Of a DNA stretch of 18,526 bases, positions 1 through 7,574 are shown in pieces. The stretch is taken from positions 1-18,526 of the forward strand of contig CALFLU010000058.1 of the NCBI GenBank assembly GCA_937880125.1. Reading direction: 5' to 3'. A program made the position numbers and the translations under genes. The notes under the pieces were generated by a model. The model saw only the letters and a list, made by a program, of their open reading frames with translations, had not been told where the DNA came from and did not search any database. The DNA is from an uncultured Eubacteriaceae bacterium. Its GTDB lineage: Bacteria; Bacillota; Clostridia; Eubacteriales; UBA1433. Each line of letters begins with the position of its first letter. The stretch's first letter is position 1.

Positions 1-704
1 ATCCCCGCTTCCATGGCTCTGTCCATGGCCTCGGTGTGATAGGCATAGTCGTGCTTGGGTCCTGTGGGATGCAGTTTTTCATAACTGTCTTTGTGATAAG
101 TTTCCTGGAACAAAATATAGGTGCCGATACCCGCGTCCTTAAGTTTTCGATAATTTTCAACGGTCGTTGCCGCAATGTTTACATTGACTCGGCGAATGGC
201 TCCGTTTTTATGCTTGATACCGTAAATGGTTTTAATACTTTCCAAAATATATTCAATGGGATTGTTTACAGGGTCTTCACCCGTTTCAAGCGCCAGACGT
301 TTATGGCCCATATCTTGTAGCGCTATGACTTCATTTTTAATTTCTTCCTGGGTCAGTTTTTTTCTGGGAATGGTTTTGTTTTGTTTGTGATAGGGACAAT
401 AAACACATCCGTTGATGCAGTAATTTGACAAATACAGCGGCGCAAACATCACAATTCTGTTACCGTAAAAATCTTTTTTGATCTGCTCGGCAAGCCGGTA
501 AATCTCCTGATTTTTTTCTTCGATATCACAATCCAGCAGCACTGCCGCCTCGCGATAAGTCAGCCCTTTTCTCTCTTTGGCCTTTTTGATGATAGAATCA
601 ATCAGCGCTGCGTTGTGCTTGTTGGCCTGTGCATAGGCCAGTGTGTCCATAATCTCCTCATGGCTGATAAATTCTTCCGCCTTCTTCGATTTTGCGTTGT
701 ACAT
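1..704 (-). CDS. hydG: [FeFe]-hydrogenase maturase HydG (N-terminal part, runs off window)
   Basis: Radical-SAM tyrosine lyase that makes the CO and CN- ligands of the H-cluster during [FeFe]-hydrogenase maturation. The start ATG (complement of 702-704) follows an AAGGAAGG Shine-Dalgarno. 234 codons are visible before the left edge, about half of the usual length. The radical-SAM motif CX3CX2C is visible as NYCINGCVYCPYH (C96, C100, C103). The block LALETGEDP further on is typical of the HydG/ThiH group. CX3CX2C followed by PYH, the lack of thiamine genes and the position behind hydE favour HydG over ThiH. The C-terminal second Fe-S-binding region lies outside the window and cannot be checked. 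It is separated from hydE by about 50 nt and is presumably co-transcribed with it. Confidence 0.93.
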   Translation of the reverse strand, partial: MYNAKSKKAEEFISHEEIMDTLAYAQANKHNAALIDSIIKKAKERKGLTYREAAVLLDCDIEEKNQEIYRLAEQIKKDFYGNRIVMFAPLYLSNYCINGCVYCPYHKQNKTIPRKKLTQEEIKNEVIALQDMGHKRLALETGEDPVNNPIEYILESIKTIYGIKHKNGAIRRVNVNIAATTVENYRKLKDAGIGTYILFQETYHKDSYEKLHPTGPKHDYAYHTEAMDRAMEAG

Positions 705-755
705 TTTTTCCTTCCTTTCAGGTCAGGTATACCCTTTCCTATCAGTTATTTTGTT

Positions 756-1805
756 TTATATTTTTTTGCAATCTCCTCTATCTACCACTATTTCATACCC
801 TATGGCTTTCATACTTTCTTCCAGCAACGCCTTGTGCTCTGCGGCTTCTTTGCCGGAGTGGAGTTTGTTATCGTACAGCGCATACTTTGCGCGCACATCC
901 ACCGGCGAAAGATTTGGCATAATCACATTGGCTCCGCAGACGATTGCCTGCTCTCTTCCATCCGAAAATATTGTTCCAAGGGCCGTCGTAGACGGTATCA
1001 ATGCATTGGGCAGCATCAGTCGCACCAGGGCAATCATAAACACCGTAAGTTGAAAGGTGCCGTTTTCATACCCGGCAAACGGTGTATCACGATGAGAAAT
1101 AAACGGGCCAATCCCCACCATATGCGGCGCAAGAAGGTGCAAAAACTTCATGTCCGCAGCCAGCGAGCGTGCACTTTGATAGGGCGAGCCCACCATAAAG
1201 CCACTTCCCACCTGATAGCCGATTTTTTTTAAATCATATAAACATTTCTCGCGTACTTTCCATTGCAGCGCAGGGGGATGCAGCTTTTGATAATGGGCAT
1301 AATCCGCCGTCTCATGGCGCAGCAAATATCTGTCTGCGCCCGCACGGTAATAGGCAAGATAACTCTCATAGCTTTTTTCGCCGATAGATAATGTAATGGC
1401 ACAGTCAGGATATTTTGCGCGAATGGTTTGTACGATGTCGACTATTTTTTCATCCGAATAATAGGGATCCTCGCCACCTTGCAAAACAAAGGTGCGAAAT
1501 CCCAGCCCGTAGCCTTGTTCACAGCATTGCAAAATTTCCTCTTTCGTCAGACGATAGCGCAAGGCTGAGGCGTTTCCTGCGCGTATACCGCAATAAAAAC
1601 AATCGTTTTTGCAGTAATTTGTAAATTCTATCAATCCGCGAATATAGACTTTATTGCCGTAATATTTTTTTTGCACTTCTCTTGCCGCACTGCAAGCATA
1701 GTCGCGAATTTTCTTTTGTTCATGACATGCAATGAGCGTTATAAATTCTTCTTCGCTCAATAAATGTCTTTCTCTCAGTTTGTCAATCAATTCATACGGG
1801 TTCAT
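756..1805 (-). CDS. hydE: [FeFe]-hydrogenase maturase HydE (radical SAM)
   Basis: Radical-SAM enzyme working with HydG and HydF to assemble the di-iron subcluster of [FeFe]-hydrogenase. The protein has 349 aa, the normal size for HydE. The SAM cluster motif is TNYCKNDCFYCGIR (C65, C69, C72; CX3CX2C). FVLQGGEDPYY and the C-terminal MPNLSPVDVRAKYALYDNK block match the HydE/BioB-like TIM-barrel family. The start ATG (complement of 1803-1805) has only a weak AAGAG upstream. It sits one nucleotide after the stop codon of the TM1266-type gene, so translation is probably coupled. PylB and BioB are relatives, but the neighbouring TM1266 and hydG genes settle the call. Confidence 0.95.
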   Translation of the reverse strand: MNPYELIDKLRERHLLSEEEFITLIACHEQKKIRDYACSAAREVQKKYYGNKVYIRGLIEFTNYCKNDCFYCGIRAGNASALRYRLTKEEILQCCEQGYGLGFRTFVLQGGEDPYYSDEKIVDIVQTIRAKYPDCAITLSIGEKSYESYLAYYRAGADRYLLRHETADYAHYQKLHPPALQWKVREKCLYDLKKIGYQVGSGFMVGSPYQSARSLAADMKFLHLLAPHMVGIGPFISHRDTPFAGYENGTFQLTVFMIALVRLMLPNALIPSTTALGTIFSDGREQAIVCGANVIMPNLSPVDVRAKYALYDNKLHSGKEAAEHKALLEESMKAIGYEIVVDRGDCKKI

Positions 1806-1806
1806 T

Positions 1807-2064
1807 TTATTTCTCTTGCGGCAATTTCGAATAAATGGTTTTTGTGGTAATCCCCGGCAGCATCCCTATTTTCCCCGACAGCGCGCTGATGATATCCTGA
1901 GGTGCGTCTACCACCACGCTGATGATGGATATACCCGCAGGACGATAGGGCAAGCCCATCCTTCCCACAATATATTTGCCATATTGGTGCAGCAAGTCGT
2001 TTAACTTGTCAACAGCATCCAGCTTTTCCACAATAATACCTATCAATGCAATCCTTGTACTCAT
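1807..2064 (-). CDS. TM1266-type iron-only hydrogenase system putative regulator
   Basis: Small 85-aa protein (starts MSTRIALIGIIVEK) of the TM1266 family, which has an ACT/NikR-C-like ferredoxin fold and usually sits beside hydE/hydG/hydF. The conserved features seen are the first beta strand RIALIGIIVE, the central GRMGLPYRPAGISIISVVVD block, and the late GMLPGITTKTIYSK segment. By family knowledge these proteins are described as putative regulators of the hydrogenase system, and the ligand is not established. It is the first gene of the minus-strand operon, one base upstream of hydE. No DNA-binding domain is present, so direct transcriptional control is unproven. Confidence 0.9.
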   Translation of the reverse strand: MSTRIALIGIIVEKLDAVDKLNDLLHQYGKYIVGRMGLPYRPAGISIISVVVDAPQDIISALSGKIGMLPGITTKTIYSKLPQEK

Positions 2065-2108
2065 AGCTACCTATCCTTTTTTCTCCGTTTTTCTCTGTAA
2101 AATAATAA

Positions 2109-2129
2109 TTGCGCCCGGCATAGGCGCAA
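2109..2129 (-). repeat. Inverted repeat in the hyd operon leader
   Basis: TTGCGCC (2109-2115) and GGCGCAA (2123-2129) form a perfect 7-bp stem with a 7-nt loop, about 45 nt upstream of the TM1266-type start codon. It is GC-rich within an AT-rich leader. In the minus-strand RNA it is followed by AATTATTATTTTAC, a poor U-tract, so it is more likely an operator or a leader stem-loop than a terminator. Confidence 0.5.
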
Positions 2130-2246
2130 AAATCATACATTTCTATATGAATAATGATTGTTACAGCCTTCTCCCTCAGAATCCCTTTGCGATCAGTGCA
2201 ATGTATTACTTAGAATTATTCAATTGCTTAACATTGTTATATTTAT

Positions 2247-2275
2247 ATCATAGTCCTTTGCATCATAAAAATCAA
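2247..2275 (-). promoter_or_regulatory. Candidate sigma-A promoter for TM1266-hydE-hydG
   Basis: On the minus strand there is TTGATT (complement of 2270-2275), a 17-nt spacer, and TATGAT (complement of 2247-2252). Spacing is ideal, but the implied 5' leader is nearly 180 nt, so a closer promoter may have been missed. Confidence 0.35.
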
Positions 2276-2351
2276 TAGTTACATAAAAAAACATTTTATA
2301 TCTTTTGTTTTATAATCAAATTGTATCTATTGAAAAAACACGTGAAATTAT

Positions 2352-2379
2352 TTGATTAATTTTTTGAATACTATATAAT
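2352..2379 (+). promoter_or_regulatory. Promoter of the pyridoxamine kinase gene
   Basis: TTGATT (2352-2357), a 16-nt spacer and a consensus TATAAT (2374-2379), with the AAGGAG ribosome binding site (2396-2401) shortly downstream. Confidence 0.6.
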
Positions 2380-2410
2380 GAATTTTAAAATCCCTAAGGA
2401 GCGATGACAA

Positions 2411-3247
2411 ATGAAAAGAATAGCAACCATACAAGACATTTCCTGCCTGGGCAAATGCTCCCTAACCGTGGCACTCCCCATTATTTCGGCCATGGGCATG
2501 GAGACCTGCGTGGTTCCCACAGCCGTGCTGTCGACTCACACCATGATTTCCGGTTTTACCTTTCGTGACCTGACCGAAGACATGCCCGATATTTGCGACC
2601 ACTGGAAAAAAGAAAATTTTATTTTTGACGCCATTTATACAGGATATCTCGGCTCTAAGCGCCAGCTTGCAATGGTTGAAGATTATTTTGCCGCATTTAA
2701 AACCGAAAACAACCTCATCATTGTTGACCCCGTCATAGGAGACGGCGGCAAGCTGTATCCTGCATTTGATGTGGACTTTGCCCACGAAATGGCAAAATTG
2801 TGCGGTAAAGCCGATATCATCATGCCCAATCTCACCGAAGCTGCTTTTATGCTGGATGAAGAGTATATCGAATCAGGCTATGACTTAGAATATATTCAGA
2901 GTTTGCTGAAAAAATTAACAAACCTCGGCGCAAAAACCGCCGTGCTCACCGGCGTCAGTTTCGAAGAAGGCAAAATCGGCGTCATGGGATATGACGCTGC
3001 GAACAATGAGTTTTTTCATTATTTCCATAAAAAAATCGACACCAGTTATCACGGCACAGGCGATATCTTCGCAAGCGTCGTAGTCGGCGGACTGATGAAC
3101 GGGTTTTCTTTGCCAAAGGCACTAAAAATCGCCGCAGATTTCACGGCAAAGTGCATTGACATTACCTTCAGCGACCCTAATGCCATCACCTATGGCGTTA
3201 ATTTTGAATACTTGCTGCCTGAACTGATGCAACAACTCAAAAAATAG
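2411..3247 (+). CDS. Pyridoxal/pyridoxamine kinase (PdxK/PdxY-like, ribokinase fold)
   Basis: ATP-dependent kinase of the B6 salvage pathway, phosphorylating pyridoxamine or pyridoxal. The protein has 278 aa, normal for the family. The N-terminus reads MKRIATIQDISCLGKCSLTV, where the family has a substrate-contacting Ser/Gly segment. DPVIGDGG (106-113) lies near the phosphate/Mg site. YHGTGDIFAS (213-222) is the ribokinase-type anion hole, with D218 as the expected catalytic base. The start is chosen from AAGGAG nine bases upstream; a nearby ATG at 2404 is out of frame. It is a monocistronic unit with its own promoter and terminator. A hydroxymethylpyrimidine kinase (ThiD) is the alternative, but the N-terminal block favours B6 kinase. 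Confidence 0.88.
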   Translation: MKRIATIQDISCLGKCSLTVALPIISAMGMETCVVPTAVLSTHTMISGFTFRDLTEDMPDICDHWKKENFIFDAIYTGYLGSKRQLAMVEDYFAAFKTENNLIIVDPVIGDGGKLYPAFDVDFAHEMAKLCGKADIIMPNLTEAAFMLDEEYIESGYDLEYIQSLLKKLTNLGAKTAVLTGVSFEEGKIGVMGYDAANNEFFHYFHKKIDTSYHGTGDIFASVVVGGLMNGFSLPKALKIAADFTAKCIDITFSDPNAITYGVNFEYLLPELMQQLKK

Positions 3248-3276
3248 CCCAAACTGTAAAATGTTTTTATTTCCCC

Positions 3277-3302
3277 GAGCAGCTTTCATCGCTGCTCTTT
3301 TT
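3277..3302 (+). terminator. Intrinsic terminator after the pyridoxamine kinase gene
   Basis: GAGCAGC (3277-3283) pairs with GCTGCTC (3291-3297) around a 7-nt loop, followed by five T. It sits 30 nt after the stop codon. Confidence 0.85.
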
Positions 3303-3396
3303 CATTTATATTTTCTGAAAAATACAGCTTGTTTCAATTGTGTTTTCATCAGATTTATGTTGCTGATACACTCACCGTTTGTTCTGCAAATCTTCG

Positions 3397-3425
3397 TTGA
3401 TTCATCCTCCCTTTTATTGTATACT
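3397..3425 (+). promoter_or_regulatory. Promoter of the flavin oxidoreductase gene
   Basis: TTGATT (3397-3402), a 17-nt spacer and TATACT (3420-3425), followed by AAGGAGG (3445-3451) and the ATG at 3458. Confidence 0.6.
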
Positions 3426-3457
3426 GGATAAAATTCCACCCTTTAAGGAGGTTCACC

Positions 3458-4456
3458 ATGTCTGAACTGTTCAAACCCCTGTTCGCACCTCATCTCCACT
3501 TGAAAAGCAGATTGATTATGCCGCCCATGGCCACCCATAAATTGCTCTCCACAAACGGGCGTGTCAATGACGACCTCGTTGCCTATTATGATGAAAAAAC
3601 CAAAGGCGGCTATCTTGGCGCAGCCATCATCGAACACAGTTATATCACCCCGCAGGGTCAGGCAGGCGCGGGCCAGCTGTCTGTTGCCGACGATGACACT
3701 ATCGAAGGTATTAGCAGGCTTGCCAAAGTCATTCACGACAACGGCTGCAAAGCCATTATGCAAATCAACCATTCGGGCAGCATGGCCAAAACCGAAATCA
3801 CAGGCATGGAGCCTGTGGGCCCCAGCGCCATTGCTCCTCCGGGCTCTGATGTTGTTCCCAGAGAATTGAGCCTTGAAGATATCGCTACACTGATAGAGCA
3901 GTTTAAAGCTGCTGCACTGCGCGTGGTAGAAGCAGGCTTTGACGGCGTGGAAATACACAGCTGTCACGCCTATTTGCTCAACCAGTTTCTCTCACCGTTG
4001 ACCAATCGACGCAGCGATGCGTACGGCGGCGATATTAATCGCAGAATGCAAATGCATCTGGATGTTATCAGCGCTGTTCGCGCCGCTGTCGGCGACAAGT
4101 TCCCGATTTTGCTGCGCCTTGCCGCAGACGACTACACCCCCGACGGCATCACCATCGAAGACGGCAAAACAGCCGCTATCGCCTTTGAAAAAGCAGGCGT
4201 GGATATTTTGGATATCTCTGCGGGATTCAGCCGCTATATCGTGCCCGGTCTGGAGGGACAGGGCTATTTTGCTCCCCTTTCCGAAGCCATCAAAGAAGTC
4301 GTGGATATTCCCGTGATTGTAACGGGGGGCATTACCGATCCTTTCGCCGCCGAAAAACTTGTTCGCGAGCGAAAAGCCGATATGGTCGGCGTGGGCAGAG
4401 CGCTTTTAAACGATTCGCTTTGGGCAAAAAAGGCATACGAAGCGCTGGTAAAATAG
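3458..4456 (+). CDS. NADH:flavin oxidoreductase / Old Yellow Enzyme family
   Basis: FMN-dependent ene-reductase-type TIM barrel of 332 aa. The family reduces activated C=C bonds or related substrates with NAD(P)H; the specific substrate cannot be read from the sequence. Visible family blocks are the N-terminal KSRLIMPPMATHKL, MQINHSG (101-107), EIHSCHAYLLNQFLSP (165-180) with the active-site pair H167/H170, TNRRSDAYGG (182-191), VTGGI and VGVGRALL near the C-terminus (FMN phosphate binding). There is no C-terminal 4Fe-4S/FAD extension, so this is the short single-domain OYE, not a 2,4-dienoyl-CoA reductase or BaiCD-type enzyme. The start follows AAGGAGG by 6 nt. No terminator is seen after it, so the metallophosphoesterase gene may be co-transcribed. 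Confidence 0.92.
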   Translation: MSELFKPLFAPHLHLKSRLIMPPMATHKLLSTNGRVNDDLVAYYDEKTKGGYLGAAIIEHSYITPQGQAGAGQLSVADDDTIEGISRLAKVIHDNGCKAIMQINHSGSMAKTEITGMEPVGPSAIAPPGSDVVPRELSLEDIATLIEQFKAAALRVVEAGFDGVEIHSCHAYLLNQFLSPLTNRRSDAYGGDINRRMQMHLDVISAVRAAVGDKFPILLRLAADDYTPDGITIEDGKTAAIAFEKAGVDILDISAGFSRYIVPGLEGQGYFAPLSEAIKEVVDIPVIVTGGITDPFAAEKLVRERKADMVGVGRALLNDSLWAKKAYEALVK

Positions 4457-4491
4457 TTTTGCTTGCCCGGTAAAATAATTTCTTAATAAAC

Positions 4492-4511
4492 TTGCAGTCG
4501 CTGCACTGCAA
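4492..4511. repeat. Inverted repeat between oxidoreductase and phosphoesterase genes
   Basis: TTGCAGT (4492-4498) and ACTGCAA (4505-4511) are perfect 7-bp arms around CGCTGC. No T-tract follows, so it is not a typical terminator. It could be an operator or an RNA processing stem. Confidence 0.5.
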
Positions 4512-4529
4512 CACTTGATGTCCCTTTTG

Positions 4530-4545
4530 AAAGGAAACATCCTTT
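4530..4545 (+). promoter_or_regulatory. Hairpin that buries the ribosome binding site of the metallophosphoesterase gene
   Basis: AAAGGA (4530-4535), the only Shine-Dalgarno-like sequence before the ATG at 4547, is followed by the loop AACA and then its perfect complement TCCTTT (4540-4545). The stem ends one base before the start codon. Confidence 0.45.
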
Positions 4546-4546
4546 A

Positions 4547-5404
4547 ATGAAGAAAAAAATCTTGTTTTATGCGGCAGCAGCCTTGACAGCGGAAGCCGTT
4601 ATCAGCAATCATTGTCTAAAAACAACGCGCATCAACGTTACAGATCGCAAAATCCCTTCGGATTTTGACGGATACAAAATTGTGCAGCTCTCCGACCTGC
4701 ACAGTAAATCTTTTGGCGCGGGCAACTATCGGCTGATAAAAAAAATCAAAAAAGAGTCGCCCGATATCATTGTTCTCACGGGAGATATGATTAATTCCTA
4801 CGATGACTTTGACAGCGTATTTCACTGCCTTGCCGTGGAATTGACAAAAATTGCCCCCGTGTATTTTGTTGTCGGCAACCACGAACTGCAGCTTACATCA
4901 AATCGCCGCGAAGATTTGATGCACTTTTTATCTTCCCATAATATACATATATTGGACAACGAGGCGGTGAAACTGAAACGAAACGACTCCTCCATCATGC
5001 TTTATGGGCTTTGGTTCAATCTTCGCTATTATTCACACTTTATAAAAGGAAAAAAGCCTTATGAATTTTCTTCAGAAACTATGGATAAGCTGCTGGGCGT
5101 TTCTGATAACGCCCTGTTCAACCTGCTATTGACCCACGACCCGTCTTATTTTGAAACCTATGCAGCCTGGGGCGCCAATCTCACCCTGAGCGGTCATATC
5201 CATGGCGGCATGGTGCGCCTGCCCTTTAAAGGCGGTATGCTCTCCCCGCATTGGGAATTGTTTCCGCAATATTGCGCGGGTCTATACCGCCACGATGAAA
5301 ACCATGCAATGTTTGTTCACAGCGGCCTTAGCGGCGGATATTTTGGACTGCGCTATTTTAATCGCCCCGGAATTGCCGTCATTACCCTAGGACATGCACC
5401 CTGA
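4547..5404 (+). CDS. Membrane-anchored calcineurin-like metallophosphoesterase (YkuE/YaeI-like)
   Basis: 285-aa predicted dinuclear-metal phosphoesterase. MKKK plus a hydrophobic stretch (about residues 5-20) looks like a signal anchor, putting the enzyme on the membrane, probably facing outward. All metallophosphoesterase motifs are present in order: SDLH (49-52, D50 and H52), GDM (79-81), GNHE (110-113), THD (196-198) and GHIHGG (216-221). Relatives such as B. subtilis YkuE and E. coli YaeI act on lipid-linked or cell-wall-associated phosphates, but the substrate here is unknown. The Shine-Dalgarno is AAAGGA inside a small hairpin. The next gene begins 31 nt after its TGA stop, suggesting one transcript. 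Confidence 0.9.
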   Translation: MKKKILFYAAAALTAEAVISNHCLKTTRINVTDRKIPSDFDGYKIVQLSDLHSKSFGAGNYRLIKKIKKESPDIIVLTGDMINSYDDFDSVFHCLAVELTKIAPVYFVVGNHELQLTSNRREDLMHFLSSHNIHILDNEAVKLKRNDSSIMLYGLWFNLRYYSHFIKGKKPYEFSSETMDKLLGVSDNALFNLLLTHDPSYFETYAAWGANLTLSGHIHGGMVRLPFKGGMLSPHWELFPQYCAGLYRHDENHAMFVHSGLSGGYFGLRYFNRPGIAVITLGHAP

Positions 5405-5435
5405 CTTTTATGAATCGTCAAAGGAGAAAACCCAA

Positions 5436-5885
5436 ATGGATATAAAAAAACAGATCAGCGACGCTGCGCATGAGTCCTATTATGCATACGACATTAACTG
5501 TGCCAACACCACGCTGAATATTTTGTCTGAACTTTTTCACCAACCCATCCACAAACAAGTCACCGCTGCCGCGGCAGGCATGCACGGCGCAGGGGGCTTT
5601 CGTGCGCAGTGCGGGCTGGTGGAGGGCGCCTTGATGTTTATCGGCATCTTCTTTGCAGAAAAAAACATGCCCGAAGAAGACATCATCTCTCTTTGCTACG
5701 ACTTCGGAGAATCCTTTACCGAAAAATTCGGCTCGCTGCGCTGTTATGACCTGCGCCCGGGCGGTTTTCGCGACGACGACCCGCCGCATTTGTGTGAAGA
5801 CTTTTCTGTACGTGCCATTTATTTCAGCTATGAGTTTGTTTTGCGTGCGCTCAATCATTTTGGCGCAGCTGCAGACAATGAATAA
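5436..5885 (+). CDS. C_GCAxxG_C_C-type redox protein
   Basis: 149-aa protein resembling the C_GCAxxG_C_C family, small Cys-rich proteins found in anaerobes and thought to act in redox or metal chemistry; the biochemical role is not established. Cysteines are at 22 (INCANTT), 59 (AQCGLVEGA), 87, 103 (LRCYDLRP) and 120 (PHLCEDF). A Gly-rich GMHGAGG lies before C59. The central motif reads QCGLVEG rather than the family's usual CGA-containing form, so it is a divergent member. The start ATG at 5436 is chosen because AAAGGAG (5420-5426) lies nine bases upstream; a longer reading from 5394 would overlap the preceding stop and lacks a ribosome site. Its last codons overlap the mutY start. Confidence 0.75.
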   Translation: MDIKKQISDAAHESYYAYDINCANTTLNILSELFHQPIHKQVTAAAAGMHGAGGFRAQCGLVEGALMFIGIFFAEKNMPEEDIISLCYDFGESFTEKFGSLRCYDLRPGGFRDDDPPHLCEDFSVRAIYFSYEFVLRALNHFGAAADNE

Positions 5886-6954
5886 ACAAATGCCCAAAAA
5901 GTTTTCCGATGCTCTTTTAGCCTGGTATGATGCAAACGGGCGTACGCTGCCTTTTCGCACCCATCCAAACCCCTATCACATTTGGATATCCGAAATCATG
6001 TTGCAGCAAACCCGCATGGATACCGTACTGCCCTATTTTGAGCGCTTTGTTCAGGCCGTACCGACCATTAAAGATTTGGCAAACTTGCCCGATGACAAGC
6101 TGTTAAAGCTCTGGCAGGGGCTAGGTTATTATTCGCGCGCGAAAAACCTGAAAAAAACCGCTGCCATTCTTTGCGCTCAACATGGTGGGCGTCTCCCTTC
6201 CGACATCAAAGAGCTAGCTAAGCTTCCCGGTATCGGTCCGTACACCGCAGGCGCCATTGCCTCCATTGCCTTCGGCAAAAAAAACGCCGCCATCGACGGC
6301 AACGTCCTGCGTGTGATAACGCGCATTACCGCCAACGACGGCGATATCGCCGACAAAAAAACAAAAAACGCCGTCGAAAATTTTATCCTGCAAGTTATGC
6401 CCGAAGGTCGCAGCGGTGATTTTAACCAGGCCTTAATGGAGCTCGGCGCTCTAATCTGCCTAGCCAATACCACGCCCAAATGCAGCGAATGTCCTCTGTC
6501 TTTTTGCTGTGAAGCCTATGAAAAAAACCTGATTGACCTCATTCCCGTAAAAAAAGCGAAACCGTGTCGGAAAATCGAGAAAAAAACCGTCTTTATCCTG
6601 CGCTGTGACGAAGAATACGCTCTGCGTCAGCGTCCCTCTGACGGGCTGCTCTCTTCTCTTTTTGAATTTTATAATGTAGAAGGTCACCTTGGTAAAGCCG
6701 CTTGCAGACAACACCTTGTCCAACAAAATATGCAAGTGAGCGATATTACACCTCTGCCAAATGCCAAGCATATTTTTACGCACCTGGAATGGCATATGCA
6801 GGGTTACGATGTAGCTTTGATGCAAAAACCGCCATGCGAAGCGCTTGTTTGGGCAAAAAAAGAAGAGATTCAGAAAATTTATTCTGTCCCTTCCGCTTTT
6901 AAAGCCTATTTGAAACATCTCTCTTCATCTTCGGGATTCAATTCCGCCACATAG
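5878..6954 (+). CDS. mutY: A/G-specific adenine DNA glycosylase MutY
   Basis: Removes adenine mispaired with 8-oxoguanine during base-excision repair. The protein has 358 aa. SEIMLQQT carries the catalytic Glu39. The helix-hairpin-helix LPGIGPYTAGA (116-126) precedes AAIDGNVLRV with catalytic Asp140. The [4Fe-4S] loop has C194, C202, C205 and C211. The C-terminal NUDIX-like 8-oxoG-recognition domain (about 230-350) includes HIFTHLEWHM. The C194-C202 spacing is one residue longer than in E. coli MutY. ATG at 5878 overlaps the previous gene's stop by 8 nt and has no clear Shine-Dalgarno, so translation is probably coupled; the ATG at 5890 is an alternative start. The last 49 nt overlap trmO on the other strand. 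Confidence 0.95.
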   Translation: MNKQMPKKFSDALLAWYDANGRTLPFRTHPNPYHIWISEIMLQQTRMDTVLPYFERFVQAVPTIKDLANLPDDKLLKLWQGLGYYSRAKNLKKTAAILCAQHGGRLPSDIKELAKLPGIGPYTAGAIASIAFGKKNAAIDGNVLRVITRITANDGDIADKKTKNAVENFILQVMPEGRSGDFNQALMELGALICLANTTPKCSECPLSFCCEAYEKNLIDLIPVKKAKPCRKIEKKTVFILRCDEEYALRQRPSDGLLSSLFEFYNVEGHLGKAACRQHLVQQNMQVSDITPLPNAKHIFTHLEWHMQGYDVALMQKPPCEALVWAKKEEIQKIYSVPSAFKAYLKHLSSSSGFNSAT

Positions 6955-7334
6955 GGCTTGATATCCAACACAGGCGTGCCGTCGAGCATATCCACTCCAC
7001 TAAACTCTATACGGTTTTCTTCGATGTTTATAAACTGCACAATGCTCATGCCGATTTTATTGGGTCGATGGGGCGAGCGCGTGGCAAATATGCCCGTTAC
7101 TTCTTCTGAGTCTCGCTTTTGAAACTGGAGCCTGTATGCATCCCCCGCTTGATGAAAATAGAACAAAAGCACATAATGTTTTCCCGCTTTTACACCTTTC
7201 AGCCCGTCACGGTACTCTTCCAGCAATTCCAACGTCGCTTTATGCTCTTTTGCAAAAGTGCTTTGACGGGGGATATCCTCATTTTTTAAGAAGGGCGAAC
7301 GAATATAGCCGATCGGGCGTAATAAAATTTCCAT
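6906..7334 (-). CDS. trmO: tRNA (N6-threonylcarbamoyladenosine(37)-N6)-methyltransferase TrmO (TsaA family)
   Basis: SAM-dependent methyltransferase that methylates t6A37 of tRNA-Thr in characterised members. The 142-aa product is a short version lacking the C-terminal extension of the E. coli enzyme. It begins MEILLRPIGYIRSPF, the usual TsaA N-terminus. The family signature TRSPHRPNKIGMS is at 85-97, and LDGTPVLDIKPY (117-128) is the conserved C-terminal block. The start ATG (complement of 7332-7334) has GGAGAGGG just upstream. The reading frame stays open back to 7496, but that extension has no family similarity. The tail after DIKPY (14 residues) runs into the mutY 3' end on the opposite strand. 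Confidence 0.9.
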   Translation of the reverse strand: MEILLRPIGYIRSPFLKNEDIPRQSTFAKEHKATLELLEEYRDGLKGVKAGKHYVLLFYFHQAGDAYRLQFQKRDSEEVTGIFATRSPHRPNKIGMSIVQFINIEENRIEFSGVDMLDGTPVLDIKPYVAELNPEDEERCFK

Positions 7335-7574
7335 TTTTCCCTCTCCCGTTTTAGGCATTTTGCCAACCGCTTTTTTCCTCACCATTTCAACAAACACACC
7401 TAAAGCACAAGCTATCTCCTTTGAAAGAGATTCTTCTGAATGACATGCAATGAAAAAATGAAAATTTGTGAGATTCGATTTTGCCGATGGCAACACGCAA
7501 GGTGATTTTTAATAAATATACCACAACAATGATAACGGTCTATTATCGCGTTTATATAATTTAAGATGTAACAT

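Larger units (their letters stand above)
2065..2410. other. Divergent intergenic region between the hyd operon and the pyridoxamine kinase gene
   Basis: This is 346 bases without a convincing gene. It contains a minus-strand promoter candidate (2247-2275), a plus-strand promoter (2352-2379) and a 7-bp inverted repeat (2109-2129) close to the TM1266 start. ORFs crossing it show no family resemblance. The AT content is clearly higher than in the flanking coding DNA. Confidence 0.7.

Noticed and set aside
615..1232. 205-codon plus-strand ORF
   Set aside because: Antisense shadow of hydE and hydG. Composition is unlike a protein and no ribosome site is present.
7335..7496. N-terminal extension of TrmO to an ATG at 7496
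   Set aside because: The extension has no family similarity. The TsaA N-terminus begins at MEILLRPIGY, which has its own GGAGAGGG. The DNA here contains a TGTCATTC...GAATCTC stretch vaguely like known dispersed repeats, but too short to call.
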